DNA of 64,000 nt from Candidatus Polarisedimenticolia bacterium (GCA_036004685.1 DASYRE010000037.1:33217-97216), one strand, 5' to 3'; counted from the stretch's first letter, positions 28,053 to 37,590 are shown. Program-made: numbers and translations. The notes: a model not told the origin generated them from the letters alone.

Positions 28053-28982
28053 TCAGGCCGAGACGGGTTGGCCGGGGAGAACGCCGGCCTTCTGATCCTC
28101 GAATCTCCGGAGCAGGTGCACGGGAAGGAACTCCCTGCCGGAGCCGAGAGTCCAGGCCTCGGGAGCCCGAAGAATCCTCTCCACCAGGGCTCCGTGAAGC
28201 CGGTGGCCCCCCTTGAAGGCGACGATATGCCCCCGGAGCGGATGTCCCAGAAGGGCCAAATCGCCCATCAGGTCGAGAATCTTGTGCCGGACGCATTCGT
28301 CTTCGAAACGCAGGGATCCGAACACAAACCCGTCGTCTCCGATGACCACGGCATTGTCCGGGCTCCCCCCGAGCGCGAGCCCTTCGCGGCGCATCGCTTC
28401 CACGTCGCGGTGAAGGCAGAAGGTCCGGGCCGGCGCGATCTCCTCGACGAAATTCTGGGCCGTCAGACGGATCTCTTTTTCCTGGTATCCGATCGAGGTG
28501 CCGGGAAAATCGATGGCATAAGTGGCCCGAAAATCGTTCGAGGGAAAAACGGCGATTCTCTTTTCGCCCTCGCTCACGAAGAGCGGGCGGTGAATGGTCA
28601 GGAAACGCCGCTCGGTTCTCTGCCGGAGCACTTCGGCTTCCAGGATCGCGGCGACGAACGGAGCCGAGCTCCCGTCGGCGATCGGCACTTCAGGGCCGTC
28701 CACTTCGATGCGCGCGTTGTCGATTCCCAGCCCGGTGAGAGCGGCGAGGAGATGCTCCACGGTGCCAATCCGGATGCCGTTCCGGGCCAGCGTCGTTGAA
28801 AGGCGGGTCGTCTCCAGAAATTCCCGGCGGGCCGGTATTTCGTATCGATCCTGATCCGTGCGCACGAAGACGAGACCGCTGTCGGGCGAAGCAGGCAGCG
28901 CCCGCATCCTCACCGTCCGTCCGGTGTGAAGGCCCGGGCCTTCGAGGACGATTTCGCGTTTCAAGGTTTTTTGATCGAACAT
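28053..28982 (-). CDS. lpxC: UDP-3-O-acyl-N-acetylglucosamine deacetylase
   Basis: 309 residues. LpxC is the committed step of lipid A synthesis and shows that the host has a lipopolysaccharide-type outer membrane. The zinc ligands are visible: H in GTVEHLLAAL (near 80), the H-x3-D pair in HKILDLMGDLALLG (near 240), and the catalytic base region FKGGHRLHGAL. The usual start FDQKTLKREIVLEGPGLHTG is present. It stands alone, with 125 nt after it and 335 nt of non-coding DNA before it. Confidence 0.95.
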   Translation of the reverse strand: MFDQKTLKREIVLEGPGLHTGRTVRMRALPASPDSGLVFVRTDQDRYEIPARREFLETTRLSTTLARNGIRIGTVEHLLAALTGLGIDNARIEVDGPEVPIADGSSAPFVAAILEAEVLRQRTERRFLTIHRPLFVSEGEKRIAVFPSNDFRATYAIDFPGTSIGYQEKEIRLTAQNFVEEIAPARTFCLHRDVEAMRREGLALGGSPDNAVVIGDDGFVFGSLRFEDECVRHKILDLMGDLALLGHPLRGHIVAFKGGHRLHGALVERILRAPEAWTLGSGREFLPVHLLRRFEDQKAGVLPGQPVSA

Positions 28983-29317
28983 CCGCTTCCCCCGAGCCTG
29001 GCGCGTTTCGAGTCCCGGTTCGGCTAAGAGCAGTCTCTATGCCAGGCCGGGAAGAAGCCAAATTTGCTTGTCTATCATTATGTTAATAAATTAGTTACAT
29101 GAATCAACCCGACTGAGAGTGGCTTACTCCATGGAAGCCGGAGTCTCATTCCTGCCACAAATGCTGTGGTGTTTGTGCACATCGCCGGGAGGAAACCTCG
29201 CGTGAAGCTTCCTCGCCTGGAGGTGGAATCGGTTAAGCCGGTCTGGTACGATTCCGCGAAGCAAAAAGGACTCCGTCCCGACCAGCCGCCTCGATCTCGC
29301 CAGGAGTGTCCTAGAGC
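28983..29317. promoter_or_regulatory. Divergent intergenic region of lpxC and the TPR gene
   Basis: 335 nt with no gene. It includes the most AT-rich stretch of the neighbourhood (29065-29105). On the minus strand TTGATT, 16 nt, TAACAT could drive lpxC; on the plus strand TTGTCT, 17 nt, TTAGTT could drive the gene at 29318. These are weak matches. The plus-strand leader half is unusually rich in stem-loops (separate entry). Confidence 0.4.
29111..29255 (+). other. Stem-loop-rich 5' leader of the secreted TPR gene
   Basis: Four successive dyads can be folded by eye: GAGA/TCTC around GGCTT/AAGCC (29115-29147); CCACA/TGTGG (29155-29169); GAGGAA/TTCCTC (29189-29214); GGAATCG/CGATTCC (29225-29255). 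No known riboswitch or T-box core was recognised. It may be a structured leader RNA; chance pairing in GC-rich DNA cannot be excluded. Confidence 0.3.
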
Positions 29318-30853
29318 ATGAAAGCGTGGGTGCGAGCCAGTTTCTTGCCGATCCTCGTGGCGCTCTTCGCGGGTTCGGCGGCCCTTTCTGGGGAAGGGTC
29401 TCCGCCGCCCCCCCAGCCCGGATCGGACCTCTCCCAGACCCAGCCCGCCGAGCCGGAAGGGGAGCTGGTTTTCGAGCCCGCGCCCGAGCCGGCCATCCCC
29501 AACGAATATGTGATGGGAATCGGTTATCTGGGCGGATTCCGGGACGCCTGGGGAACCGAGAAGCTGTTCGACCCGATTAACGCGCGCCTCTTTCTGGCTC
29601 TTCAGGACGGCGCCGATCGAAAAGACCTGGCGCGCGTTGGGGTGCCGGATCTCGACCTGGCGCTGCAGGATCTGATTGCCGGCAGGATGGTTCGGGAATC
29701 CTCGAGCGGCCTCCGCCCCGCTTTCCCGCTAATTCGCGAGGCGGCCCGCGAAACCTTCGGCGCGGCGGTCCAATCGGCGGCGAAGGGAGCTTACGTTTCG
29801 CTGCGGCCTTCTTTGAAGAAAATCCGCAAGGCCGCCGAAAAGGAGAAAGTCGTTCCCTGGCTTTACACTCTCCTCTGGTCGGAAATGCTTGAGTCCCGCG
29901 CCGCCGAAGCGTCGCTCGCCGAGACGGGAGCGTTGAAAGCGCAGCGCCTGCGGGACGAGGGTTACCTTTGGATCCTGATTCCCGGAGACCCATACTCCAC
30001 CGGCGTAGATCGGTACAGCTCGGGAAGCGAGACGCTCCATTACCTCTGGACCGCCACCTCCTACCTCAATCCCGTGGTCGAGGAATTTTCCACCCGGCGC
30101 GAGATTCTGGATCGTGCCTTGAGCCAGCGTCCCTGGGAGAAGGAGGGGACCGCCGAGGCGCTCACGGAGCTCGGCGTCCTGGATGCGCAGAAGCGGGTGC
30201 GCGTTCCGGTACTGCGCAAAGACAGCAAGCTTCTCGCGGAGCTCCGCCAGGCCTCGCGACGGTACGCGAAGAAGGTCCTCGACCTCCTCGATCCGGATGC
30301 GGCGGCGCGGCTGCTCGGCGCGTCGAGGGATGAGGCGATCGCCGCCGAGTTCTCGGCAGTGGGCTTTCGGTTCATGGAGAAAGCGGTGCAAGACGGCTTC
30401 CTGAAGCGGCCGGCATACCTCTTCCAGGCCGACTCCTCCGAGGAGGGTCTCGTCGAGGCGCTGGTGATCACGGAAAACGAGCAAAACGACCCCCTCGAGC
30501 GAGCTTACTACCTTTACGATCGGGAGGACTTCGAGGGAGCTATCGGGCAGGCCGACCAGGCGCTGAAACTCCGGCCCGGAGATCCGGAGACGCTGTTTCG
30601 CAAGGGAATCTCCTACATGAAGCTCCGAAAGTACGCGGAGGCGCTCCGGAACTTCGAGCAGGCGGCGTCGCGTCCGGCCCGAACGGAGGATGTTTGGCGC
30701 GGCTGGACCCTCGTCCGAATCGGCAACGTCCTCGACATGATGGGGCGCCGGGAGGAAGCCTTGAAACGTTACGAAGAGGCCTTGAAGTACGCCGACGTGG
30801 GAGGCTCCCGTGACGCGGCGCGTGCCTGGCTCGAAAACACTTATCACGACTGA
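29318..30853 (+). CDS. Secreted protein with C-terminal TPR repeats
   Basis: 511 residues. Signal peptide MKAWVRASFLPILVALFAGSAALSG, then a short Pro-rich stretch, then a mostly helical body of about 340 residues that I do not recognise. The last 120 residues carry TPR units (AYYLYDREDFEGAIGQADQA, ALFRK-like GDPETLFRKGISYMKLRKY, VLDMMGRREEALKRYEEAL). TPRs mediate protein contacts, so a periplasmic scaffold is likely. It has a long, possibly structured leader and is followed by another TPR gene. Confidence 0.7.
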   Translation: MKAWVRASFLPILVALFAGSAALSGEGSPPPPQPGSDLSQTQPAEPEGELVFEPAPEPAIPNEYVMGIGYLGGFRDAWGTEKLFDPINARLFLALQDGADRKDLARVGVPDLDLALQDLIAGRMVRESSSGLRPAFPLIREAARETFGAAVQSAAKGAYVSLRPSLKKIRKAAEKEKVVPWLYTLLWSEMLESRAAEASLAETGALKAQRLRDEGYLWILIPGDPYSTGVDRYSSGSETLHYLWTATSYLNPVVEEFSTRREILDRALSQRPWEKEGTAEALTELGVLDAQKRVRVPVLRKDSKLLAELRQASRRYAKKVLDLLDPDAAARLLGASRDEAIAAEFSAVGFRFMEKAVQDGFLKRPAYLFQADSSEEGLVEALVITENEQNDPLERAYYLYDREDFEGAIGQADQALKLRPGDPETLFRKGISYMKLRKYAEALRNFEQAASRPARTEDVWRGWTLVRIGNVLDMMGRREEALKRYEEALKYADVGGSRDAARAWLENTYHD

Positions 30854-30901
30854 CGCTCCGATCCCGCCGGCCTCCCCTTTCTCCGTCAATCGATTGACTT
30901 G

Positions 30902-32122
30902 ATGGCTTTCCACGTGGTACCTTTCGCCGCCATTCGTCACCGGGGTCGCACCGTGCCCCCACCGGGTCGAAAAAAGTCCGAGACCTCCCACTCAACGCCG
31001 CTTCCTGACGCGCCCGCCCCGAGGCGGAAGGTCAAGCAGAGGAGCGGGAATCCTCTCGATCGGGCGGAGCGTCTCTTCGGGCTCGGCCGCTACGCCGCCG
31101 CCATCGAGGCCTGGAAGAGAATCATCCGGGAGGGCGACGCCCCGGCCGGCGCCCTCTGGATCCGGATCGGAAACGCCCACGAGCTCATGGCGAATCTGCC
31201 CAAGGCCCGCGCGGCCTACCGCCGCGCCGCGTCGCTCCAGCCCGAGGATCCTCACGCCTGGTTCAACCTCGGCAACGCGCACGCCAAGGGGAAGAGCCTG
31301 CGGCGCGCCCTGCCTCACTACCGGCGGGCCTTGGCGCTCGATCCGGGAATGCAGGCGGCCTGGAACAATCTCGGCAATGCGCACGAGCGGACCGGCAATT
31401 TGGGCGAGGCGACACGCTGCTATCGGCGGGCGGCGGAATCGACCGATCCGATGTATCAATCGCTTTATAACTACGGCAACATGCTGTCGCACTCCGGGGC
31501 GCTCGCAGAAGCTCTGCGCGCCTATCGCCGCTCGATCGGTCTCTGCCGGGACGATGAGCGCGTTTGGTATAATGCCGGCTGTGCGTGCTCAAGACTCGGC
31601 CGGCATCCCGACGCGGTGCGTTGTTTCGAGACGGCGGTGGAGCTCGACCCGAGGGATTCCGCGGCCTGGTACAACCTCGGGAATTCCTTTGCCGCGCTCA
31701 GAAGATCCCCCGAGGCTCGCCGCGCCTATCGTCGCGCCTTGCAGCTGGATGGGCAGGATTTTGAAGCCTGGAACAATCTGGGAAACGCCTACGCCGACGA
31801 TGGCGGCTCTTGGCGGGCCGCTCAGTGCTACCTTCGATGCCTCCGGATCAATCCCCGCTACGCGCCGGCCTGGAACAATCTTGGGAACGCCTATCGACTC
31901 CGGGGCCGCCGCCGGGAGGCGCTGCGCTGCTATCGCAAGGCTCTCGCCGCTCGGGCGCGGTCGCGGCTTCCCGGCCTCCCGGACCGGACGACGATGTTGT
32001 CGGTCCTGGACGGGATTCGCCATACCCTGCTCTCCCTCCCGGGAGAGGGAGCGCGCGACCGCCGTCCCCCTCGGGACTCACGCTCTCCGAGATCCCGCTC
32101 GCGCGTCTCGTCTTCCTTTTGA
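30902..32122 (+). CDS. TPR repeat protein
   Basis: About 407 residues of near-uniform TPR units of 34 residues, with repeated signatures such as AWFNLGNAHAKGKSLRRALPHYRR, written here in parts: AWNNLGNAHERTGN, VWYNAGCACSRLGR, AWYNLGNSFAALRR, AWNNLGNAYADDGG and AWNNLGNAYRLRGR. The N-terminus is basic, with no signal peptide, and the C-terminus is Arg/Ser-rich. ATG 30902 is taken as start, but no good ribosome site precedes it; GTG 30953 is possible. Likely a protein-interaction scaffold; partner unknown. Confidence 0.7.
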   Translation: MAFHVVPFAAIRHRGRTVPPPGRKKSETSHSTPLPDAPAPRRKVKQRSGNPLDRAERLFGLGRYAAAIEAWKRIIREGDAPAGALWIRIGNAHELMANLPKARAAYRRAASLQPEDPHAWFNLGNAHAKGKSLRRALPHYRRALALDPGMQAAWNNLGNAHERTGNLGEATRCYRRAAESTDPMYQSLYNYGNMLSHSGALAEALRAYRRSIGLCRDDERVWYNAGCACSRLGRHPDAVRCFETAVELDPRDSAAWYNLGNSFAALRRSPEARRAYRRALQLDGQDFEAWNNLGNAYADDGGSWRAAQCYLRCLRINPRYAPAWNNLGNAYRLRGRRREALRCYRKALAARARSRLPGLPDRTTMLSVLDGIRHTLLSLPGEGARDRRPPRDSRSPRSRSRVSSSF

Positions 32123-32161
32123 GCATCTTCCCGCCAATCTTGAGAACCGAGGAGGGACCCG

Positions 32162-33250
32162 ATGTCACCGCCGACCCGCAGCGGGACGGAGACTGAGCTC
32201 GCCCGCATCCTGAAGGAGAGAGTCGAACAGTTCCGCGCCGGCGTCGACGCGCTCAGCCAAGAGCTCCTGCAGCCTTTTCCGGCGTTTCCGCTGTCGGACA
32301 TCGCCCCGCAGAGCGAGACGGCCGATTCCGGCTTCCTGGCGGAGTCGGTCCGTTCCCTGGCCGGCTCGGAAGACCAGATCGCCCTGCTGGATCACCTCCT
32401 CGAGGGGGCTTCCCGCTGCTTCTCGCGCGTCTGTCTCTTCATCGTCCAGGAGGATGCGGCCCGCGGGTGGAGCTCGGTGGGACTTCCCGAGGCCGAGAGC
32501 GGGGATCCGGCGAAGAGCCTCTCGGTCGATCTGCGCGAAGAGTCGATCCTTCTCGAGGCGGTGGAATCCCGTTCCGCGGTGCGGCGCGGGGTGGCCGACG
32601 GGAGAATTCGATTTCTCCCTTCTCCGCGACCGGGCGATCGTCTTCCCGAAATGGCGATGGCGGCGCCGATCCTGGTGCGGGACCATGTCGCGGCCGTGCT
32701 CTATGCGGATGACGGCGGCGACAGGCGCCGAGCCCGCGACGCGGGCTCCGTCGAGGTGCTCACCAGCGTGACGTCCCTGGTGGCCAACCATCTGGCCGTC
32801 CTGTCGCATCCCGACGAGGCAGCCGAGGAAGAGATCGAATCGCCCACGACTCTGGAAGTGCGCGTTCCAGCGGGCGAGGAGGGGGGGAGCTTCGTCGCGG
32901 ACGCCGGCGGGTTCGCGGATCCGTTCGAAGAGGACCTTGCTCCGCCCGGGCCGGGCGCCGGCCGTCCCGACGTGCCTGAGGAGGAGAAGGCGCTCCACGA
33001 AGACGCGCGCCGGTTCGCCCGGCTGTTGATTTCCGAGCTGCTGCTCTACAACGAGGATCTCGTCCTCCTGGGGCGTAAGCGCCGAGACCTCTACGCGCGC
33101 CTGAGGGAGGACATCGATCGGAGCCGGCTGGCTTACGAGCAGCGCGTTCCCCGCAGCGTCTCCGCCAAGGCCGATTATTTCCGCGAGGAGCTGGTCCGGA
33201 CTCTCGCCGGAGGCGATCCGACCGCTCTGGGTCCCGAGATGGCGGGCTAG
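32162..33250 (+). CDS. GAF-like domain protein of unknown function
   Basis: 362 residues, start ATG 32162 after GGAGGG. Residues about 60-215 have the alternating strand pattern of a GAF domain (LLEGASRCFSRVCLFIVQED, then PEMAMAAPILVRDHVAAVLYADD). An acidic linker of about 60 residues follows. The C-terminal 100 residues are helical and charged (FARLLISELLLYNEDLVLLG, LREDIDRSRLAYEQRVP). No membrane segment, kinase or cyclase motif. It may be a sensor or scaffold in the cytosol. It lies 39 nt after the TPR gene. Confidence 0.6.
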   Translation: MSPPTRSGTETELARILKERVEQFRAGVDALSQELLQPFPAFPLSDIAPQSETADSGFLAESVRSLAGSEDQIALLDHLLEGASRCFSRVCLFIVQEDAARGWSSVGLPEAESGDPAKSLSVDLREESILLEAVESRSAVRRGVADGRIRFLPSPRPGDRLPEMAMAAPILVRDHVAAVLYADDGGDRRRARDAGSVEVLTSVTSLVANHLAVLSHPDEAAEEEIESPTTLEVRVPAGEEGGSFVADAGGFADPFEEDLAPPGPGAGRPDVPEEEKALHEDARRFARLLISELLLYNEDLVLLGRKRRDLYARLREDIDRSRLAYEQRVPRSVSAKADYFREELVRTLAGGDPTALGPEMAG

Positions 33251-33277
33251 CCGGTAATTTCCGAAGGAGGGCGTGCC

Positions 33278-33502
33278 GTGAAGAAGCCGAAGAAGAAAAA
33301 GGAAAAGACCGAGGCGACGCAACCCGCTTCGAAGGAGCTGATGGAGCGGAGAAAGAACTATCTGAAACAGCTCCAGGAGCGGCGGGCCCGCGAGAAAGAG
33401 GAGTTAAGCCGCATGCTGGGCAAGAAATCGAGCAGCCACCGCTATCCCGGGGGCGGCTTCAAGAAGGACACTTTCTCTCCCGGGCACAGCGGCAACAAGT
33501 GA
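33278..33502 (+). CDS. Small lysine-rich protein
   Basis: 74 residues from GTG 33278, with GGAGG upstream. The N-terminus is a run of Lys/Glu (KKPKKKKEKTE), the centre is an amphipathic helix (LMERRKNYLKQLQERRAREKEELSRML), and the end is Gly/Ser/Lys-rich. No family recognised; a nucleic-acid or ribosome contact would suit the charge. It follows the GAF-like gene by 27 nt. Its stop is only 12 nt from the convergent propeller gene. Confidence 0.55.
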   Translation: MKKPKKKKEKTEATQPASKELMERRKNYLKQLQERRAREKEELSRMLGKKSSSHRYPGGGFKKDTFSPGHSGNK

Positions 33503-33514
33503 TCGATTCCCGGC

Positions 33515-35755
33515 TCAACGGGATCCATTCGCCCGGAACAGCGTCTTGGCGGTGGCGGAGTTTCCCTCCGCATCGTGGGCCCGCACCACGAAGGCGTATT
33601 CCCCTGGGCTGAGGGCGGAGATCTCGACGCGATAATCCTCGCGGCTCGAGTCGGTGATCCCGTCGACGGGATTGATCGCCTTCCACTCCGCCGCGTTCAG
33701 GGAATACTCCACGATTCCAAGCATCGAGAACGAGTCCTCCACGCCGAACTCCAGCTTGGCCGTCGATCCCGCCACGGAGGCCTTGATCGGCGTGACCCGC
33801 GGAGGGTTGTTGTCGATGTCGAACGGCTCGCTGAGCCTTTCGGAGGAAAGGGCTGCCCCGTCCGGATTGGACGGAGAATCGTCCGCGACGACGCGCACGA
33901 GGTAGGTCCCGTCCGACATGGACGTCGCGTCCCAGCTGAAGAAGGGATCCGTGAGATCCTTTTCCATCAGCTTCCACTCCTTCTCGTCGACGCCGCGATA
34001 GTAGACCGAGTACTGGAGATCGTCGCCGTTGGGATCCTGGGAATTCCACTGGACCGCCCGCCCGTCCTTGTCGTTTTGCGGCCGGGGCTGCTGGGGGGGG
34101 CGCCTGGCCGGGTGCTCGCGGTCGGCGCCGCGTCCAGCCCCCCCCGCTCCCTCCGAAGGAGCTGCCGCCGTGGCGTTGTTTCGATTGGGCCGCTGAAACA
34201 CGACTCCCGGGGACTGCACTTCGACCGACTTGAGCTCCGGAGGAAGGTTGCGCTGCAGGAAATTCAGCGTGACCTCGCCGAGCCGGGGGGCCGCCTTGCC
34301 GTCCGAGCTCTTCAGGGTGGCCCGCCATTGGACGTAGCGGGCTCGCGGGCGGTCGATCAGCGTCTCGGGGTTGCGGGCGGCGGGCGACCAGTCGGACCAA
34401 GTGGCGTCGGGATCCGAGGTGTTTCCCGTGCGGACCTGGAGGGCAATCGAGGAGCCCGCCGGTGTCTCCCCTTTCCAGGCGATTCTTCCCCAGCTCGAGA
34501 AGACCTTCGCGTCGAAGGGGACGGTGACGAACGTCCCTTCCGAGGCGATTCTCGCGCCCAGACGGTACAGCGCGCCGAGATTGTTGCAGGCGACCAGGAA
34601 AGAACCGCCCGGCTCGGGAAGGAGCGCGCTGACCTGGGCCGATTCGGCCTTCCCCAGCAACGTGGCCTCGCCCCGTCCGGGATCGACCCGATAGATCCTC
34701 CCGTCCGTTCCCGCTCCCGCGATCAAAGTGCCGTCCCGGTCCACCGCCAGGGAAAGAATCAGGTCGCCCATGCCGGTCCAGATTTCGCGCGTGTAGCCAT
34801 CGGGCTCGACGAGGACAATCCTCGACTCGACGGCCGCCATCGAGGGGGGCGCCGGGGCCGCCGGCTGCGGCGTGGGAGGCGGCTGCGGCGGCTCCGGCGG
34901 GGGCTGCCCGGGAGCCCGTTCCTCCTCCGCCGGCGACGGGCGTGGCGACGCAGGGGGAGGCGAAGTCCGCGCCGCCGCCCCCCGGCCCGCCGTCTGACCC
35001 GCGGCGGCGAAGTAGATCGTGCCGCGGGGATTTGCGGCCAGCGCGGTGACCTCGCCGAGCGGGGAGTTCGCCAGAACGGTACTCTTTCCAGACCGATCGA
35101 TCCGAAGAACGAGCCCTTTGCCGTCCGTTCCGGCGATCAGCCCGCCTCCGGAGGCCGGGATGAGAATTCGCACGTGGGTTTCGTCGGTGTCGAGGAAAAC
35201 TTCCCCCTTGCCGGAAGGCGATACCCGATAGATCCTTCCCTCCGTCCCGGTGGCGGCGTAGAGATCGCCGCCTTGGTCGAACGCCAGCGACCAGATGTAG
35301 GTCTCCCCGGGAGCGAAGAAGTCGCTGGCCTTGCCAGAGGGACTGACGCGATAGATCTTGCCCCGGGGTGAGGTCCCCACGTAGAGGTTGTCTTTCGAGT
35401 CCACCGCGAGGGCGTGGACTTCGAGCTCCGGCGTGTCGAGGAAAAGCGACAGCTTGCCGCCCTTCTCCAGCCGGTAGACCTTTCCCTCGCTCCCTCCTCC
35501 CGCGTAGATGTTGCCGCGGGAATCCCGGGCCAGCGCCCACAGGTAGGGATCGGCCGACTGAGCCAGACTCTCCAGCGCCGGCCCGAGAGTCAGGGATCCG
35601 TCGTTCAGGAGCGACACACCCTTGAGATCCCCCTGCTCTCTCTCGCCGCGCGTCCGGTGTCTCCAGGTCTGGGAGGAAGCTGCCCAGATCGGCGCCGCGA
35701 GCGCCAGCGCCGCGAGCGCCACGAACCCGTATCGAGCCATGCCTCGATGCATCAC
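33515..35755 (-). CDS. Secreted beta-propeller protein with C-terminal Ig/FN3-like domains
   Basis: 746 residues. Signal peptide ending PIWAASSQ. Residues about 65-270 and 310-400 contain repeated blades (GNIYAGGGSEGKVYRL, DNLYVGTSPRGKIYRV, GDLYAATGTEGRIYRV, GTLIAGAGTDGRIYRV), a six- or seven-blade propeller interrupted by a 40-residue Pro/Ala-rich linker near 270-305. The second half has fibronectin-like beta-sandwiches (YSVYYRGVDEKEWKLME, TYLVRVVADDSPSNPDG, LSPGEYAFVVRAHDAEGNS). A ligand-binding or structural role at the cell surface is likely. Third gene after the unknown/S55 pair. Confidence 0.72.
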   Translation of the reverse strand: MMHRGMARYGFVALAALALAAPIWAASSQTWRHRTRGEREQGDLKGVSLLNDGSLTLGPALESLAQSADPYLWALARDSRGNIYAGGGSEGKVYRLEKGGKLSLFLDTPELEVHALAVDSKDNLYVGTSPRGKIYRVSPSGKASDFFAPGETYIWSLAFDQGGDLYAATGTEGRIYRVSPSGKGEVFLDTDETHVRILIPASGGGLIAGTDGKGLVLRIDRSGKSTVLANSPLGEVTALAANPRGTIYFAAAGQTAGRGAAARTSPPPASPRPSPAEEERAPGQPPPEPPQPPPTPQPAAPAPPSMAAVESRIVLVEPDGYTREIWTGMGDLILSLAVDRDGTLIAGAGTDGRIYRVDPGRGEATLLGKAESAQVSALLPEPGGSFLVACNNLGALYRLGARIASEGTFVTVPFDAKVFSSWGRIAWKGETPAGSSIALQVRTGNTSDPDATWSDWSPAARNPETLIDRPRARYVQWRATLKSSDGKAAPRLGEVTLNFLQRNLPPELKSVEVQSPGVVFQRPNRNNATAAAPSEGAGGAGRGADREHPARRPPQQPRPQNDKDGRAVQWNSQDPNGDDLQYSVYYRGVDEKEWKLMEKDLTDPFFSWDATSMSDGTYLVRVVADDSPSNPDGAALSSERLSEPFDIDNNPPRVTPIKASVAGSTAKLEFGVEDSFSMLGIVEYSLNAAEWKAINPVDGITDSSREDYRVEISALSPGEYAFVVRAHDAEGNSATAKTLFRANGSR

Positions 35756-35774
35756 TCCTCCGCGGTGACGGACG

Positions 35775-37583
35775 TCAGCGCACCTGGACGCTCATCCGGC
35801 GGCCGCCGGTGAGGACGAAGTCGGTCTTCTGCGAGTCTTCGAGCAGGGGGAGATCGGGATAGGGATACTCCTCGGCCGCGTAACGGCTGCTGCCGAGCGT
35901 GAACATCACGGAAAGGGGCAGCGAGGGGAGCGCCTCGCCCTGCACCACCGCCCCCAGGCTGCGCCGTGCCAATTGAAGATAGACTTTTTCGTCGGACCGG
36001 AGTCCGTTGAGGAAACGGATGACGTCGTCGACGTCCTCAGCCCCGGTGAATCGGCGCTGCAGGAGATTTCCCTCGATCTGGTTGAGGTTCCGCGCGCTGG
36101 ACACGGTGAGGAGGAGGGGCCCTTTGGGAGTGTCGGGGGGCACTCGCACGCGGAATCTCCGGAGGAACGGCTCCGCCCGGTAGGGCTGGATGGAGACGCT
36201 TACCGTGAGGTCCTCCCCCGCCCTCGCGGTGGCCGGTGTCACGGAAACCTCCCCGATTCGCGCCATCCGGGCCTGTGGAATCGATTCGGCCCGCATCGCC
36301 AGCGATTTGACCCGCACCTCGCTGAAGCGGTTCCCGTAAACGGCGTTGAAGATCGTCGCCACGTCGCGCGCCACGTCGGCGGGAGTCCCGGACTGCGGTC
36401 CGCCCTGATTGGCATCCACCGCGGCATAGACCACCGGGGGGTGCCCTTCCAGATCGATGCGGAGCTCGGTGCGCAGCGTCTCCTCGGCGGAGTACTCCAC
36501 GATCCGCTGCAGGCTGGCCTGAACGGCGATCCCCAGAAGCAGCGGCGTGAGGATGCGGTTCTCCACCACTTCGTAGTTCATCCGCCTCTCCCCTTCGGGC
36601 GAGGCGTGCACGATGCTGACGGGAAGCATCCGGGGAGCCGGGCCGATCTCTCCCTCGATGCCCGTGAGACGATCCCCTTTGAGCGTGCCGATGGTGCTGG
36701 TGGCGTTGGAAATCTTGAACGATCCCATGGCGGAGGGATAGGTGACGACGATTTCGGCCCGGAGCATCGGGTAGTCGACGGGTCCGGTGCCGAAGAAGGG
36801 ATGCCCGAAGGCCCAGATCCGGTTGCCCTCGACGTGGGTCAGGGTTCCCGTCGCCGCGATGCTGAGGTCACCCGAGATCAGCGCCACCGCCAGCGGGACC
36901 CCCGGCTCGATCGGGTATTCGCCGCCTGCACTCCCCCCTCCCCCGCCTTGCACCGGCTCGAAGCCGCGGGCGCGGAAGAGAGGCGTCGCCATCCGGATCA
37001 CCGATTCGGGGAAGCCGGAGAAAACGAGAGGCGTGCCGATGCGGCGCATCGCCGCGCCGGCCTCCGGAAGGTCGGAGGAGTCCCCGGACGCGGCGGCCGG
37101 GGGGGCGGTCCATTCCGCCAGCAGCGCGCCCGCGCTCGTCGGGCTCGCCGTGGAGCGCGCCGGCGTCTTTCCGGGGACTTTCAGCATGTCCGCGATCGGG
37201 GTGATGCCGGCGATCGCCTCCTTCTCGAAAGCCCCCAGCCGGTACGAGATCGCTCCGACGAGCTTCCCGTCGAGCATCACGGGACTCCCGCTCATGCCGG
37301 CGATCACTCCGGTGCGCTCCACGTTCTTCCCGTGAAGCCTCGAGACGATCATGTCCTGGCCGGGTCCGATGGCGTTCTTCAGAATCCCGAGAAACTCGAC
37401 CTCGAACTCTTCCGGAACGTGGCCCTGGAACACGGTGCGGCCGACTCCCGTCATGCCGGGCCGAATCTGCTCGGGGGGATAGAACGAGCCGTCGGCCGAG
37501 CCGCGCGGCGCCGCCCCCACGAGGCTGCACAGGATTGCGGCCGCCGCGGCCAGAGCGATTCTTGACCGCCGTCTGCGCGTCAT
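35775..37583 (-). CDS. S55 (SpoIVB-type) serine peptidase domain protein
   Basis: 602 residues with a signal peptide (AAAAAILCSLVGAAPRGSA). Residues about 35-135 match the start of S55 peptidases: PPEQIRPGMTGVGRTVFQG, EFEVEFLGIL and the catalytic-serine motif VIAGMSGSPVMLDGKLVGAI. The other members of the catalytic set could not be placed with confidence. SpoIVB is known for regulated intramembrane signalling in Bacillus, but such genes also occur in Gram-negative bacteria with unknown targets. Residues 400-600 form an extra beta-rich domain. Gap of 7 nt to the upstream unknown gene and 19 nt to the propeller gene, so one operon. Confidence 0.75.
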   Translation of the reverse strand: MTRRRRSRIALAAAAAILCSLVGAAPRGSADGSFYPPEQIRPGMTGVGRTVFQGHVPEEFEVEFLGILKNAIGPGQDMIVSRLHGKNVERTGVIAGMSGSPVMLDGKLVGAISYRLGAFEKEAIAGITPIADMLKVPGKTPARSTASPTSAGALLAEWTAPPAAASGDSSDLPEAGAAMRRIGTPLVFSGFPESVIRMATPLFRARGFEPVQGGGGGSAGGEYPIEPGVPLAVALISGDLSIAATGTLTHVEGNRIWAFGHPFFGTGPVDYPMLRAEIVVTYPSAMGSFKISNATSTIGTLKGDRLTGIEGEIGPAPRMLPVSIVHASPEGERRMNYEVVENRILTPLLLGIAVQASLQRIVEYSAEETLRTELRIDLEGHPPVVYAAVDANQGGPQSGTPADVARDVATIFNAVYGNRFSEVRVKSLAMRAESIPQARMARIGEVSVTPATARAGEDLTVSVSIQPYRAEPFLRRFRVRVPPDTPKGPLLLTVSSARNLNQIEGNLLQRRFTGAEDVDDVIRFLNGLRSDEKVYLQLARRSLGAVVQGEALPSLPLSVMFTLGSSRYAAEEYPYPDLPLLEDSQKTDFVLTGGRRMSVQVR

Positions 37584-37590
37584 GCGTCGT

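Noticed and set aside
29111-29255. Known riboswitch (c-di-GMP, cobalamin, SAM) in the leader
   Set aside because: Stem-loops are present but none of the conserved core sequences of these classes was found.
33575-35371. 598-codon plus-strand frame opposite the propeller gene
   Set aside because: The minus frame has a signal peptide and clear blade repeats; the plus frame is a shadow.
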